Origin: Variovorax sp.
Lineage (GTDB): Bacteria; Pseudomonadota; Gammaproteobacteria; Burkholderiales; Burkholderiaceae_C
Reading direction: 5' to 3'
DNA: 13,173 nt
Assembly (NCBI GenBank): GCA_028292145.1
Contig: JAQGMX010000496.1
Coordinates: forward strand, 1-13,173
Made by a program: the position numbers and the translations under genes. Every line of letters starts with the position of its first letter. Position 1 is the stretch's first letter. This document shows, piece after piece, positions 6,813-13,173 of the stretch. The notes under the pieces are model-generated. The model saw only the letters and a list, made by a program, of their open reading frames with translations. It ran no database searches and was not told the origin of the DNA.

Positions 6813-7400
6813 TCAGTCGACGTATTTGTGATGGTCCGGCGACTTCGGATCCCACATCGGATGCCGCGTGTTGCCGCCGATCAGTCTGTGGCGCGGCAGG
6901 TTGTCCTCGGAAACCTTCGCCAGAATGCCTTCCAGCGCTTTCATGACGGCCCCTTGCTGCGGGTGGTCCTTGGTCAGAACCTCTCCGTCGAAGATGATCC
7001 GGCCGTCTTTCTTGACGATGCAGGCGTTGTCGAAGTTGCGGAAAACATTTTGAAGTCCCGGCTTGGCCTGGAGGTGGCGCACGATCGTCTCGTCGCCATC
7101 CGGGTTGCTGTAGACCCACTGGCCCTTGTCGCTACCGAGATAGCTCGAATTCTTGACGCCGCGCGCTTCGAGCCGTTCCCGATGCTTGGCACCGGCGTCG
7201 CAAAGCTTGGTGGCGAAAGCCTTGAAAGGCGTCGGATCGACCGCGGCTGACGTCACCTTGGTGCTCGCAGTGGCTGCGGCGGTGGACGCCCGGGAGAAAG
7301 GCTCCGCCTGCGTCCTGACCGTGGCGGCTTTTGCCGCGTCGGTACGGAGGTTGGTATTGAGACGGCTGGATGCGGTCGCATCGGCGCGGGGGATCGACAT
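6813..7400 (-). CDS. Hypothetical protein, paralogue A of a tandem pair
   Basis: A 195-residue protein and the first of two tandem copies. Residues 1-56 are rich in Ala, Thr, Ser and Arg, with almost no Gly or Trp and no cleavable signal. The conserved domain starts at DPTPFKAF and carries YLGSDKGQW, KKDGRIIFDGEVLTKDHP, SEDNLPR, HRLIGGNT and DPKSPDHHKYV. An AGGA ribosome site 7 nt before the ATG supports the start at 7400. It probably leads a minus-strand unit with paralogue B and perhaps the acidic protein at 5687-6184. The N-termini of the two copies have diverged far more than the domains, as expected of a flexible linker or a secretion signal under loose constraint. I know no function for this family. 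Confidence 0.72.
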   Translation of the reverse strand: MSIPRADATASSRLNTNLRTDAAKAATVRTQAEPFSRASTAAATASTKVTSAAVDPTPFKAFATKLCDAGAKHRERLEARGVKNSSYLGSDKGQWVYSNPDGDETIVRHLQAKPGLQNVFRNFDNACIVKKDGRIIFDGEVLTKDHPQQGAVMKALEGILAKVSEDNLPRHRLIGGNTRHPMWDPKSPDHHKYVD

Positions 7401-7407
7401 GGTGGGG

Positions 7408-7411
7408 TCCT
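7408..7411 (-). promoter_or_regulatory. Ribosome binding site of paralogue A
   Basis: AGGA on the minus strand lies 7 nt before the ATG at 7400. It supports this start over later in-frame codons. Confidence 0.5.
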
Positions 7412-7485
7412 GGGCATCGTTGGGGGCAGGATCGAATGTCGTGCCGCATGCCCGTCGACCGCTTAGGAGTCGTCCGAATCGTCTC

Positions 7486-7501
7486 CGCGCGGCCTCGCGC
7501 G
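7486..7501. terminator. GC-rich hairpin after the glutaminase gene
   Basis: CGCGCG, a 4-nt loop (GCCT on the plus strand) and CGCGCG form a strong 6-bp stem 13 nt past the glutaminase stop. No T-run follows on the minus strand, so intrinsic termination is doubtful. It may only slow polymerase or aid Rho. Confidence 0.3.
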
Positions 7502-7514
7502 CGCGCTTCCGATG

Positions 7515-8453
7515 TCAAAAAATCGACAGTCCGGTGCGGGCGACGAAGCTTTCGAGCGCCTTCATCCCGAGCAGCGAGTTCCCGGTCGCGTCGAGCGCCG
7601 GCGACCATACGCAGAGCGTGAGCCGGTCCGGTACGACCGCGACGATGCCGCCGCCGACGCCGCTCTTGCAGGGCAGGCCGATCAGGAAAGCCACGTCGCC
7701 GGCCGCGTCGTAGGTGCCGCAAGTCAGCATCAGCGCGTTGATGCGGCGGGTCTGGCGGTCGGTGACGACGGCGGGTCGGCCGTCGACCGGATGCGCGCCG
7801 TCGCGGCAGAGGAAGTTGGCGGCGCGCGCGAGCTGGCTGCAGCTCATGCGGATCGCGCACTGGTGGAAATACAGGTCGAGCACGGCGGCGACGTCGTTGT
7901 CGATCTTGCCGAAGCTCTTCATGAAGTTGGCCAGCGCGACGTTGCGGAAACCGGTTGCGGCCTCCGACGCCGCGACTTCCTCGTCGAACGCGATCGGCTC
8001 GCCGGCCAGGTCCGACATCAGCGCCAGGATGTCGTGGCAGGCGCCGTTCGAACAGGCCCGGCTCACCAGGCGGTCGGCGACCGCGATCGCGCCGGCATTG
8101 ATGAACGGATTGCGCGGCCTGCCTTGCTCGTTCTCCAGCTGCACCAGCGAATTGAACGGGTTGCCCGACGGTTCGCGGCCGATGCGCTCCCAGAGGTCTT
8201 CGCCCATGTGCTGCATCGCCATCGTCAGCGTGAAGAGCTTCGACACGCTCTGGACCGAGAAAGGCGTCGCCGCGTCGCCGGCGCAGAACTCTTCGCCGTC
8301 GCAAGTCCGTAACGCGATGCCGAACTGGCCGGCCGGCACGCGCGCCAGCGCCGGTATGTAGCTGGCGACCTTGCCGGCGCAGTCGTCGCCCAGAAACGGG
8401 CGGATTTCCGCGGCGATGTCATCGAGGACGGTCTGGAAGTTGAGCGTGGTCAT
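7515..8453 (-). CDS. glsA: Glutaminase (serine-dependent, GlsA family)
   Basis: A 312-residue cytoplasmic enzyme that hydrolyses L-glutamine to L-glutamate and ammonia. Its length matches E. coli YbaS and YneH (about 310). The beta-lactamase-like fold is marked by the SxxK motif: S69 as probable nucleophile and K72 in TPFSVQSVSKLF (63-74). PSGNPFNSL, RPRNPFINAGAIAVAD, the mid-protein SFGKIDNDVAAV block, and the late KSGVGGGIVAVVP loop are also family features. The frame is open 12 codons upstream to an ATG at 8489. I chose 8453 because the protein then begins at the usual place (MTTLNFQTVL) and the ATG sits 1 nt after the TGA of the permease gene, a strong sign of coupling. As last gene of a three-gene operon it ends at a GC-rich hairpin. 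Confidence 0.93.
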   Translation of the reverse strand: MTTLNFQTVLDDIAAEIRPFLGDDCAGKVASYIPALARVPAGQFGIALRTCDGEEFCAGDAATPFSVQSVSKLFTLTMAMQHMGEDLWERIGREPSGNPFNSLVQLENEQGRPRNPFINAGAIAVADRLVSRACSNGACHDILALMSDLAGEPIAFDEEVAASEAATGFRNVALANFMKSFGKIDNDVAAVLDLYFHQCAIRMSCSQLARAANFLCRDGAHPVDGRPAVVTDRQTRRINALMLTCGTYDAAGDVAFLIGLPCKSGVGGGIVAVVPDRLTLCVWSPALDATGNSLLGMKALESFVARTGLSIF

Positions 8454-8454
8454 G

Positions 8455-9744
8455 TCAGTGCCAGATCGCGTTCTGCATATAGAGGGCACCCAGCGCCGCG
8501 ACCAGCGCCGCTGGCATCACCACGGCGCCGACGCGCAGGAACTGCAATGCCGTCACGTCCTCGCCCTCGCGCCGGATCGCGACCAGCCACAGCAGCGTCG
8601 CCAGCGAACCGGTCAACGACAGGTTGGGCCCCAGGTCGATGCCGATGGCGACGGCGCTGCGGATCAGCGGCGATGCGTCGGCGCTCGCCATCACCGAGCC
8701 GGCCATCAGCCCGGCCGGCAAATTGTTCATTAGGTTGCACAGCACCGCGACCAGCGCGCCGCTGCCGAGAGCGGTACCCGTCGGCGATTCGGCGGCCGCG
8801 TGGCGCAGCGCGTCGGCGAGCAGCTGGATCAGTCCGGAATGCGCCAGTCCTTCGACCAGCACGAAAAGGCCTGCGACCAGCGCGAACACGCTCCAAGAGA
8901 TGCCGCTCAGCACATGCAGCGGCGACTCTCGCTTCTTGAGCATCACGACGATCGACGCCAGCGCGCTGGCGGCCAGCGTCGCCGCGCCGAGCGGTCCGTG
9001 CATGGCCGACGTCGCGACCAGCACCAGCGCCACCAGCGCGATGCCGGCGCCGGCGAGTTTGCCGGAGGCCGAGAGTGTCGGCTGCGGTATGTCTTGCGCG
9101 ATCGGCGCCGAGAGCGCGTCGCGCTGCAGCCAACGCAGCGTTGCATACGTCACGACGATCGAGGCGACCGATGCCAGCGCGAACTGCGCGATCCAGCGGC
9201 CCAGCGGCGGCAGGTGCTCGCCGAAGATCACCAGATTCGCTGGGTTGGAGATCGGAAGAACGAAGCTCGCCGCGTTGGCGACGAAGGCGCAGGCCAGCAG
9301 GTAGGGCAGCGGCTTGGCGCCTGCTTTCTTCGCTGCGGCGTAGACCGCGGGCGTCAGCACCACGGCGGTGGCGTCGTTCGACATGAACACCGTCACTACC
9401 ACGCCGATGCCGTAGATGCCCATGAAAAGCCGCGTCGGCGAACCGTGCGCATAGTGCACGGCGCGCGCGGCCAGGAACTCGAACAGACCTTCGCGCCGAG
9501 CGAGTTCCGACACCAGCATCATCCCGGCCAGGAACAGATAGACCTCCAGCCCCTTGCCGACCGCCTCGAAGGCGCTGCGCCACGGCAGCAGCTGCGCGGC
9601 GACCAGCACCAGCGCCCCGGCCACGGCCCAAATGGCTTCCGGCCACTTGCCCGGACGCACGATGACGCCCGCCGTGGCGAGTGCGGCCACGGCCCAGGTG
9701 GCGATGTGGGCGTAGGAAATCGGAGAAAGAGACGACAGCGACAT
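8455..9744 (-). CDS. ArsB/SLC13-like ion permease
   Basis: A 429-residue inner-membrane protein of the ion transporter superfamily that includes the arsenite exporter ArsB and SLC13 carriers. I count roughly 10-12 hydrophobic helices. Family-like signatures are FMSNDATAVVLTPAVYA in the first half, LPISNPANLVIFG in the middle, and NLMNNLPAGLMAG and IGIDLGPNLSLTGSLATLLW in the last third; the paired hairpin-loop motifs mirror the two repeats of the fold. No ArsR, ArsC or other arsenic gene is near, so arsenite is only one possible substrate; anions or dicarboxylates are also possible. The start ATG (9744-9742) overlaps the stop of the EamA gene as TGATG. The frame continues upstream through that gene, but that part is out-of-frame shadow and not coding. 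Confidence 0.85.
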   Translation of the reverse strand: MSLSSLSPISYAHIATWAVAALATAGVIVRPGKWPEAIWAVAGALVLVAAQLLPWRSAFEAVGKGLEVYLFLAGMMLVSELARREGLFEFLAARAVHYAHGSPTRLFMGIYGIGVVVTVFMSNDATAVVLTPAVYAAAKKAGAKPLPYLLACAFVANAASFVLPISNPANLVIFGEHLPPLGRWIAQFALASVASIVVTYATLRWLQRDALSAPIAQDIPQPTLSASGKLAGAGIALVALVLVATSAMHGPLGAATLAASALASIVVMLKKRESPLHVLSGISWSVFALVAGLFVLVEGLAHSGLIQLLADALRHAAAESPTGTALGSGALVAVLCNLMNNLPAGLMAGSVMASADASPLIRSAVAIGIDLGPNLSLTGSLATLLWLVAIRREGEDVTALQFLRVGAVVMPAALVAALGALYMQNAIWH

Positions 9745-10643
9745 CACGCGACTTTCTTGCGGTTGACCAGCAGCAGCCCGACGCCGACGCCGGCCATGGC
9801 GAGCACCAGTTGCAGGGTCAACGGTTCGTTGAGCAGCACCACGCCGAACGCCATCGCGAAAAGCGGCGTCAGAAAGGTGAAAGAGGAAATGCGGGTGGCC
9901 GGATAGTGGCGCAGCAGCCACATCCAGGCCAGGTAACTGGCGAATGCGCCGATGGCGGTCTGCAGCGCGATCGATGCCCAGGCAAGGCCGGAGTAGCCGA
10001 ATCCGCGGGTCTCGCCCATCAGCACCGACATCACCGGCACCACCGCCGCAGTCACGGCGAGTTGATAGAACAGCGTTTTCTCCGCACTGGCCGTCGCCAG
10101 CCTGCCGCTGCGGATCGCCAGCGTCGTCAGGCCCCAGAGCACACCGCCGGCCAGCCCCAGCGCATCGCCGTGCAGCTGGCGCGCATCGACGGCGTGGCTG
10201 AAGCTTTCGCCGAACGCGACCACCACGCCGAAGAAAGCCAGCCCGAGGCCCAGCCACTGAATGCCGCTGAGCCGCTCCGACGGCACGATGCGCGGCAGCA
10301 GTAGTGCGACGACAAACGGCGCGGTGTAGAGGAAGACGGTCAGGCGCGAGGCGGCGGTGTACTGCAGGCCGACGTAGATGCAGACGAACTCGCCGGCGAA
10401 CAGCGCGCCGACCAGCAGCCCGGATGCCAGCGTGCCGTCGCGGTCGAACAGCCTGACGCCGCGGACACGGCACCACAGCAGCAGCAGCGCGACAGCGCCT
10501 GTCATCCGTAGCGTGGCTTGCCACATCGGCGGAACCTCCAGCACGGTCGATTTGATGAGGATCTGCTGCAGCCCCCAGAAGGCGCAGCAGGCGACGAGCA
10601 GGGCCGTGGCGCGGGGGTCGAGGTGGCTTTTTCGATCGGTCAA
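9744..10643 (-). CDS. EamA/DMT-family transporter
   Basis: A 299-residue inner-membrane protein of the drug/metabolite transporter superfamily with two EamA repeats and about ten helices. The first repeat starts at ALLVACCAFWGLQQILIKS and includes FAGEFVCIYVGLQYTAASR, and the second begins near DALGLAGGVLWGLTTLAIRS. It ends with a basic tail (LLVNRKKVA) typical of the family's cytoplasmic C-terminus. Members export amino acids, nucleosides or other metabolites; the substrate cannot be read from the sequence. The start is a TTG at 10643-10641 with GGAAA 7 nt before it. I see no better ATG or GTG near the expected N-terminus. It is the first gene of the operon with the permease and glutaminase and diverges from the Bug receptor gene. 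Confidence 0.9.
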   Translation of the reverse strand: MTDRKSHLDPRATALLVACCAFWGLQQILIKSTVLEVPPMWQATLRMTGAVALLLLWCRVRGVRLFDRDGTLASGLLVGALFAGEFVCIYVGLQYTAASRLTVFLYTAPFVVALLLPRIVPSERLSGIQWLGLGLAFFGVVVAFGESFSHAVDARQLHGDALGLAGGVLWGLTTLAIRSGRLATASAEKTLFYQLAVTAAVVPVMSVLMGETRGFGYSGLAWASIALQTAIGAFASYLAWMWLLRHYPATRISSFTFLTPLFAMAFGVVLLNEPLTLQLVLAMAGVGVGLLLVNRKKVA

Positions 10644-10778
10644 AACGGATTTCCGGGGGACGGGCGAGCGGGGTCAGATGGTAGCGGCCGTGGCCGTGCC
10701 TTGCGTTGCACTAAGGGAAGGCCAGAAGGCGGAAATTGCAGTGTTCAGATACCGTGCCTTTCTCTTTTGGGAAACTCG
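10644..10778. promoter_or_regulatory. Divergent control region, EamA operon and Bug-pobA unit
   Basis: These 135 nt separate two divergent starts, so at least one promoter per direction should lie here. I see no convincing paired -35/-10 elements or strong inverted repeat. No regulator gene such as pobR lies beside it. Confidence 0.4.
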
Positions 10779-11798
10779 ATGGCATTCAGATACGTACACA
10801 CCGCGCTGGCCTCTTTCGGCATGGCGTTCGCAGTCGCTTCGGTTATCGCAATCGCGCCGGGCACGTCGTCGGCGCAGGCAAATTCGGCTTCTTCGGCATA
10901 CCCGACCAAGCCGGTGCGCATCATCACGCCGTTTCCGGTGGGCGGCGGGCCGGACGGCGTCGCGCGCCTGGTCGCCGACAAGCTCTCCCGCGCCTGGGGC
11001 CAGCCGGTGGTCGTCGACAACCGGCCGGGCGGCAACGGCTTCATCGCCATCGACGCCTTCAAGCGCGGCGCGAAGGACGGCACCGACCTGATCGTGCTGG
11101 ACAACGTCCACCTGTCCGCCTACCCGTCGCTGTTCAAGAAGCTGCCCTACGATCCGGCCACGGATTTCGACACGCTGCTGCCGTTCTTCAAGACGTACTT
11201 CTATTTCACCGTCGCCGGCAACAGCAAATACAAAACGGTCGGCGACCTGATCGCCGACGCCAAAGCCAATCCGGGCAAGCTGAACTACGGTTCCTGGTCG
11301 GTGGGCAATCCGGTGCATCTGGGTTCGGAATTGTTCGAATCGGTCACCGGCACGCAGATGGAGCACGTGATCTACAAGGAGACGACGCAGCTCTACACGT
11401 CGGTGGCGACCGGCGAGCTGGCATTCGCGCTCGGCAGCGCCGCCACCGCCGGACCGCTGCAGCGCGCGGGCAAGCTGCGCTTTCTCGCATCGGCCTCGCC
11501 GACGCGGACGGCTGCCTTCCCGGAGGTGCCGACTGTGGCCGAATCGGGCGGGCCCAAAGGTTTCGAAGTCATCGGCTGGAATGCGCTGGCGGTTCCCAAG
11601 GGGCTGCCCGCACCCGTCGCGGAAAAGATCAAGCGCGACATCGAGACGGCGCTGGCCGAACCGGACGTGATCGAGAAGTTCAAGAGCTTCGGCTACGAAT
11701 CCTTCCCGACGACGCGCGCCCAGTTCGACGCCTTCGTGCAAAGCGAGTCGAAGCGTTTCGCGGAGGTGATCAAGGCCGCGAACGTGTCGCTCGACTAG
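10779..11798 (+). CDS. Bug/TctC-family periplasmic solute receptor
   Basis: A 339-residue exported binding protein of the tripartite tricarboxylate transporter receptor family. The signal peptide is about residues 1-34, with a hydrophobic core around SFGMAFAVASVIAIAPG and a likely cut near SSAQA. Mature family features are YPTKPVRIITPFPVGGGPDG, GQPVVVDNRPGGNG, YDPATDFDTLLPF and, later, FPEVPTVAESG. These receptors bind small carboxylates, including aromatic acids in some beta-proteobacteria, and hand them to TctA/TctB membrane subunits, which are not in this window; orphan receptors are common. The ATG at 10779 follows GGGAA; an earlier frame start at 10518 would put the signal deep inside and overlaps the EamA gene, so it is rejected. 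Its stop is 10 nt before pobA, which suggests an aromatic-acid role (inference). Confidence 0.9.
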   Translation: MAFRYVHTALASFGMAFAVASVIAIAPGTSSAQANSASSAYPTKPVRIITPFPVGGGPDGVARLVADKLSRAWGQPVVVDNRPGGNGFIAIDAFKRGAKDGTDLIVLDNVHLSAYPSLFKKLPYDPATDFDTLLPFFKTYFYFTVAGNSKYKTVGDLIADAKANPGKLNYGSWSVGNPVHLGSELFESVTGTQMEHVIYKETTQLYTSVATGELAFALGSAATAGPLQRAGKLRFLASASPTRTAAFPEVPTVAESGGPKGFEVIGWNALAVPKGLPAPVAEKIKRDIETALAEPDVIEKFKSFGYESFPTTRAQFDAFVQSESKRFAEVIKAANVSLD

Positions 11799-11808
11799 GC
11801 GCGTGCCC

Positions 11809-13005
11809 ATGAGAACCCAGGTTGCCATCGTCGGCGCCGGCCCGGCCGGGCTGCTGCTCGGCCAGCTGCTGCACACCGCCGGCATCGACAACGTGATCGT
11901 CGAGCGCCAGAACAGCGCCTACGTGCTCGGACGCATCCGCGCGGGCGTGCTGGAGCAGACCACGCTCGACCTGCTCGACGCGGCGGGCGTCGGCCACCGC
12001 GCGCATGCCGAAGGGTTGCCGCATGACGGTATCGAGCTGCTGTTCGAAGGCCGCCGCCATCGCATCGATCTGCATGCGTTGTCGGGCGGCAAGCGCGTCA
12101 TGGTGTACGGCCAGACCGAAGTCACCCGCGACCTGATGGAGGCACGCGAGGCGGCAGGGCTCCTGACGCTTTACGAATCCAGCGACGTCAGCCTGCACGG
12201 CATCGACGGCACACGGCCCGAAGTGCACTTCAGCCGCAACGGAAAGCGCGAAGTGCTGCAGTGCGACTTCATCGCCGGCTGCGACGGCTACCACGGCATC
12301 AGCCGCCAGTCGGTCCCGGAAGCCGCGCTGCGGACGTTCGAGCGCGTTTATCCGTTCGGCTGGCTCGGCGTGCTGACGGACACGCCGCCCGTCTGCGACG
12401 AGCTCATCTACGCCAACACGCCGCGCGGTTTCGCGCTGTGCAGCATGCGCAGCAAGACCCGCAGCCGCTACTACCTCCAGGTGCCGAGCGAGGCGAAGGT
12501 CGACGACTGGAGCGACGACGCCTTCTGGAGCGAGCTGCGGCTGCGGCTGGACCCGGAGGCGCGCGAGCGTCTGGTGACCGGGCCGTCGATCGAGAAGAGC
12601 ATCGCGCCGCTCCGCAGCTTCGTCGCCGAGCCGATGCGCTTCGGCCGGCTCTTCCTGGCCGGCGATGCCGCGCACATCGTTCCGCCGACGGGCGCCAAGG
12701 GGCTCAATCTGGCGGCGTCGGATGTCGGCTTCCTGTTCGACGCGTTCACCGATCACTACCGGGAAACGAGCGCGGCGGGCATCGATCACTATTCGCAGCG
12801 CTGCCTGAAGCGTGTCTGGCGGGCTGAGCGGTTCTCCTGGTGGTTCACCTCGCTGATGCACCGGTTTCCGGAGACGGGCGCTTTCGGCCAGAAGATCCAG
12901 GAGGCCGAACTGGGCTATCTGGTGGAGTCGCGAGCCGCGTCAACGTCGCTGGCCGAGAACTATGTCGGGCTGCCGACGGGCGGACCTGTCCGTTCCACCG
13001 GCTGA
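11809..13005 (+). CDS. pobA: 4-Hydroxybenzoate 3-monooxygenase (PobA)
   Basis: A 398-residue FAD-dependent hydroxylase that uses NADPH and O2 to turn 4-hydroxybenzoate into protocatechuate, the entry point to ring cleavage. The FAD-binding GxGxxG motif is GAGPAG (9-14). Residue numbering matches the Pseudomonas enzyme without gaps at every position I checked: R44 in GRIRAG; the substrate residues Y201, S212, R214 and Y222; D286 in the GDAAHIVPPTGAKG block; P293; and Y385 in AENYVGLP. R33, Q34 and Y38, linked to NADPH preference in the family, are also present. The ATG at 11809 gives the standard N-terminus (MRTQVAIVGAGP); a GTG at 11803 would add two residues and is rejected. It sits 10 nt after the Bug receptor gene. 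The usual divergent regulator gene pobR is absent. Confidence 0.97.
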   Translation: MRTQVAIVGAGPAGLLLGQLLHTAGIDNVIVERQNSAYVLGRIRAGVLEQTTLDLLDAAGVGHRAHAEGLPHDGIELLFEGRRHRIDLHALSGGKRVMVYGQTEVTRDLMEAREAAGLLTLYESSDVSLHGIDGTRPEVHFSRNGKREVLQCDFIAGCDGYHGISRQSVPEAALRTFERVYPFGWLGVLTDTPPVCDELIYANTPRGFALCSMRSKTRSRYYLQVPSEAKVDDWSDDAFWSELRLRLDPEARERLVTGPSIEKSIAPLRSFVAEPMRFGRLFLAGDAAHIVPPTGAKGLNLAASDVGFLFDAFTDHYRETSAAGIDHYSQRCLKRVWRAERFSWWFTSLMHRFPETGAFGQKIQEAELGYLVESRAASTSLAENYVGLPTGGPVRSTG

Positions 13006-13023
13006 GACGCCGAAAGCGTCAGC
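13001..13023. terminator. Hairpin between the convergent pobA and NMO genes
   Basis: GCTGAGACGC, loop CGAAA, then GCGTCAGC forms a stem of about 8 bp with a 2-nt bulge, across both stop codons. There is no T-run. It may be a weak bidirectional terminator. Confidence 0.3.
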
Positions 13024-13173
13024 GTCCGAGTTCTTTCATCAGTTCCGCCACCAGACGCTCCGCCGGCAGCGCCCTGGCGAGCGGCGCGCCTTGCCCCGCC
13101 CAATGCGCAGCGAATTCATGCACGCCCTTTTTCGCGGCCGCCGCATGGAGCTGCTTGGCCGCGTCGTAGGCGA
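13019..13173 (-). CDS. Nitronate monooxygenase, C-terminal end (partial)
   Basis: The last 51 codons of a gene that runs off the window edge. The translated end reads AYDAAKQLHAAAAKKGVHEF, then AAHWAGQGAPLARALPAERL, then VAELMKELGR and a stop at 13019-13021. The HWAGQGAPLAR motif followed by P.E.LV.EL is typical of the C-terminus of FMN-dependent nitronate monooxygenases (2-nitropropane dioxygenase family), which oxidise alkyl nitronates to carbonyl compounds and nitrite. The FMN-binding and catalytic parts lie outside the window, so intactness is unknown. It converges on pobA with 13 nt between stops and shares no transcript with it. Confidence 0.75.
   Translation of the reverse strand, partial: AYDAAKQLHAAAAKKGVHEFAAHWAGQGAPLARALPAERLVAELMKELGR

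Noticed and set aside
7509..7520. TTGACA as a -35 element for paralogue A
   Set aside because: It overlaps the glutaminase stop codon, and no -10 sequence lies 16-19 nt downstream on the minus strand, where the DNA is alternating GC.
9745..10524. N-terminal extension of the ArsB-like permease
   Set aside because: The frame is open but lies out of phase over the EamA gene and reads as Arg-rich noise. The coupled ATG at 9744 gives the normal family length.
10518..10778. N-terminal extension of the Bug receptor
   Set aside because: It would bury the signal peptide and overlaps the opposing EamA gene. The ATG at 10779 has a ribosome site and starts the signal peptide.
10674..12861. Long minus-strand frames opposite the Bug receptor and pobA
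   Set aside because: Low-complexity Arg/Ala/Gly translations opposite two well-identified proteins. They follow from GC-rich third positions.

Overview
This is a GC-rich window from a beta-proteobacterium, most likely Burkholderiales and probably Comamonadaceae-like (Variovorax, Xylophilus and relatives). The reasons are an orphan Bug/TctC-type solute receptor, a MocR regulator divergent from a DUF2917 gene, a DUF6402 gene, a family III CoA-transferase and a PobA, a combination common in that order. This placement rests on recalled gene content, not on a search. I see no tRNA, rRNA, CRISPR array, insertion sequence or phage gene.

Layout. (1) Positions 61-1931, visibly lower in GC than the rest, hold a DUF6402-family gene split by one in-frame TAA (610-612). 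A 177-residue two-helix membrane protein follows, translationally coupled to it by a TGATG overlap. Families like this often sit in secretion or polymorphic-toxin islands. (2) Positions 1973-3214 encode a CaiB/BaiF (family III) CoA-transferase close in sequence to glutarate CoA-transferases. (3) Positions 3300-4083 hold a small unknown gene convergent with a small exported protein gene. (4) Positions 4080-5720 hold a divergent pair, a MocR-type regulator and a DUF2917 gene, and both look damaged. The regulator has lost about 75 internal codons plus the frame; the DUF2917 gene has a frame break. (5) Positions 5687-7400, minus strand, hold three unknown genes in a row, two of them tandem paralogues of an unrecognised family with low-complexity N-termini.

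(6) Positions 7515-10643, minus strand, form a tight operon: EamA/DMT exporter, ArsB-like permease, glutaminase. Its junctions are a TGATG overlap and a 1-nt gap, so the three products are probably made together; glutamine breakdown, ion movement and metabolite export may be linked. (7) Positions 10779-13005, plus strand, form a two-gene unit: a periplasmic Bug/TctC receptor, then 4-hydroxybenzoate 3-monooxygenase (PobA) with all the key residues I checked. PobA converts 4-hydroxybenzoate to protocatechuate, so the receptor may bind an aromatic acid or related carboxylate. (8) The window ends inside the C-terminus of a nitronate monooxygenase gene on the minus strand.

The points most worth a second look are the cluster of broken genes in the first 6 kb, the tandem paralogue family with secretion-like N-termini, the DUF6402/membrane-protein pair, and the glutaminase/ArsB-like/EamA operon.
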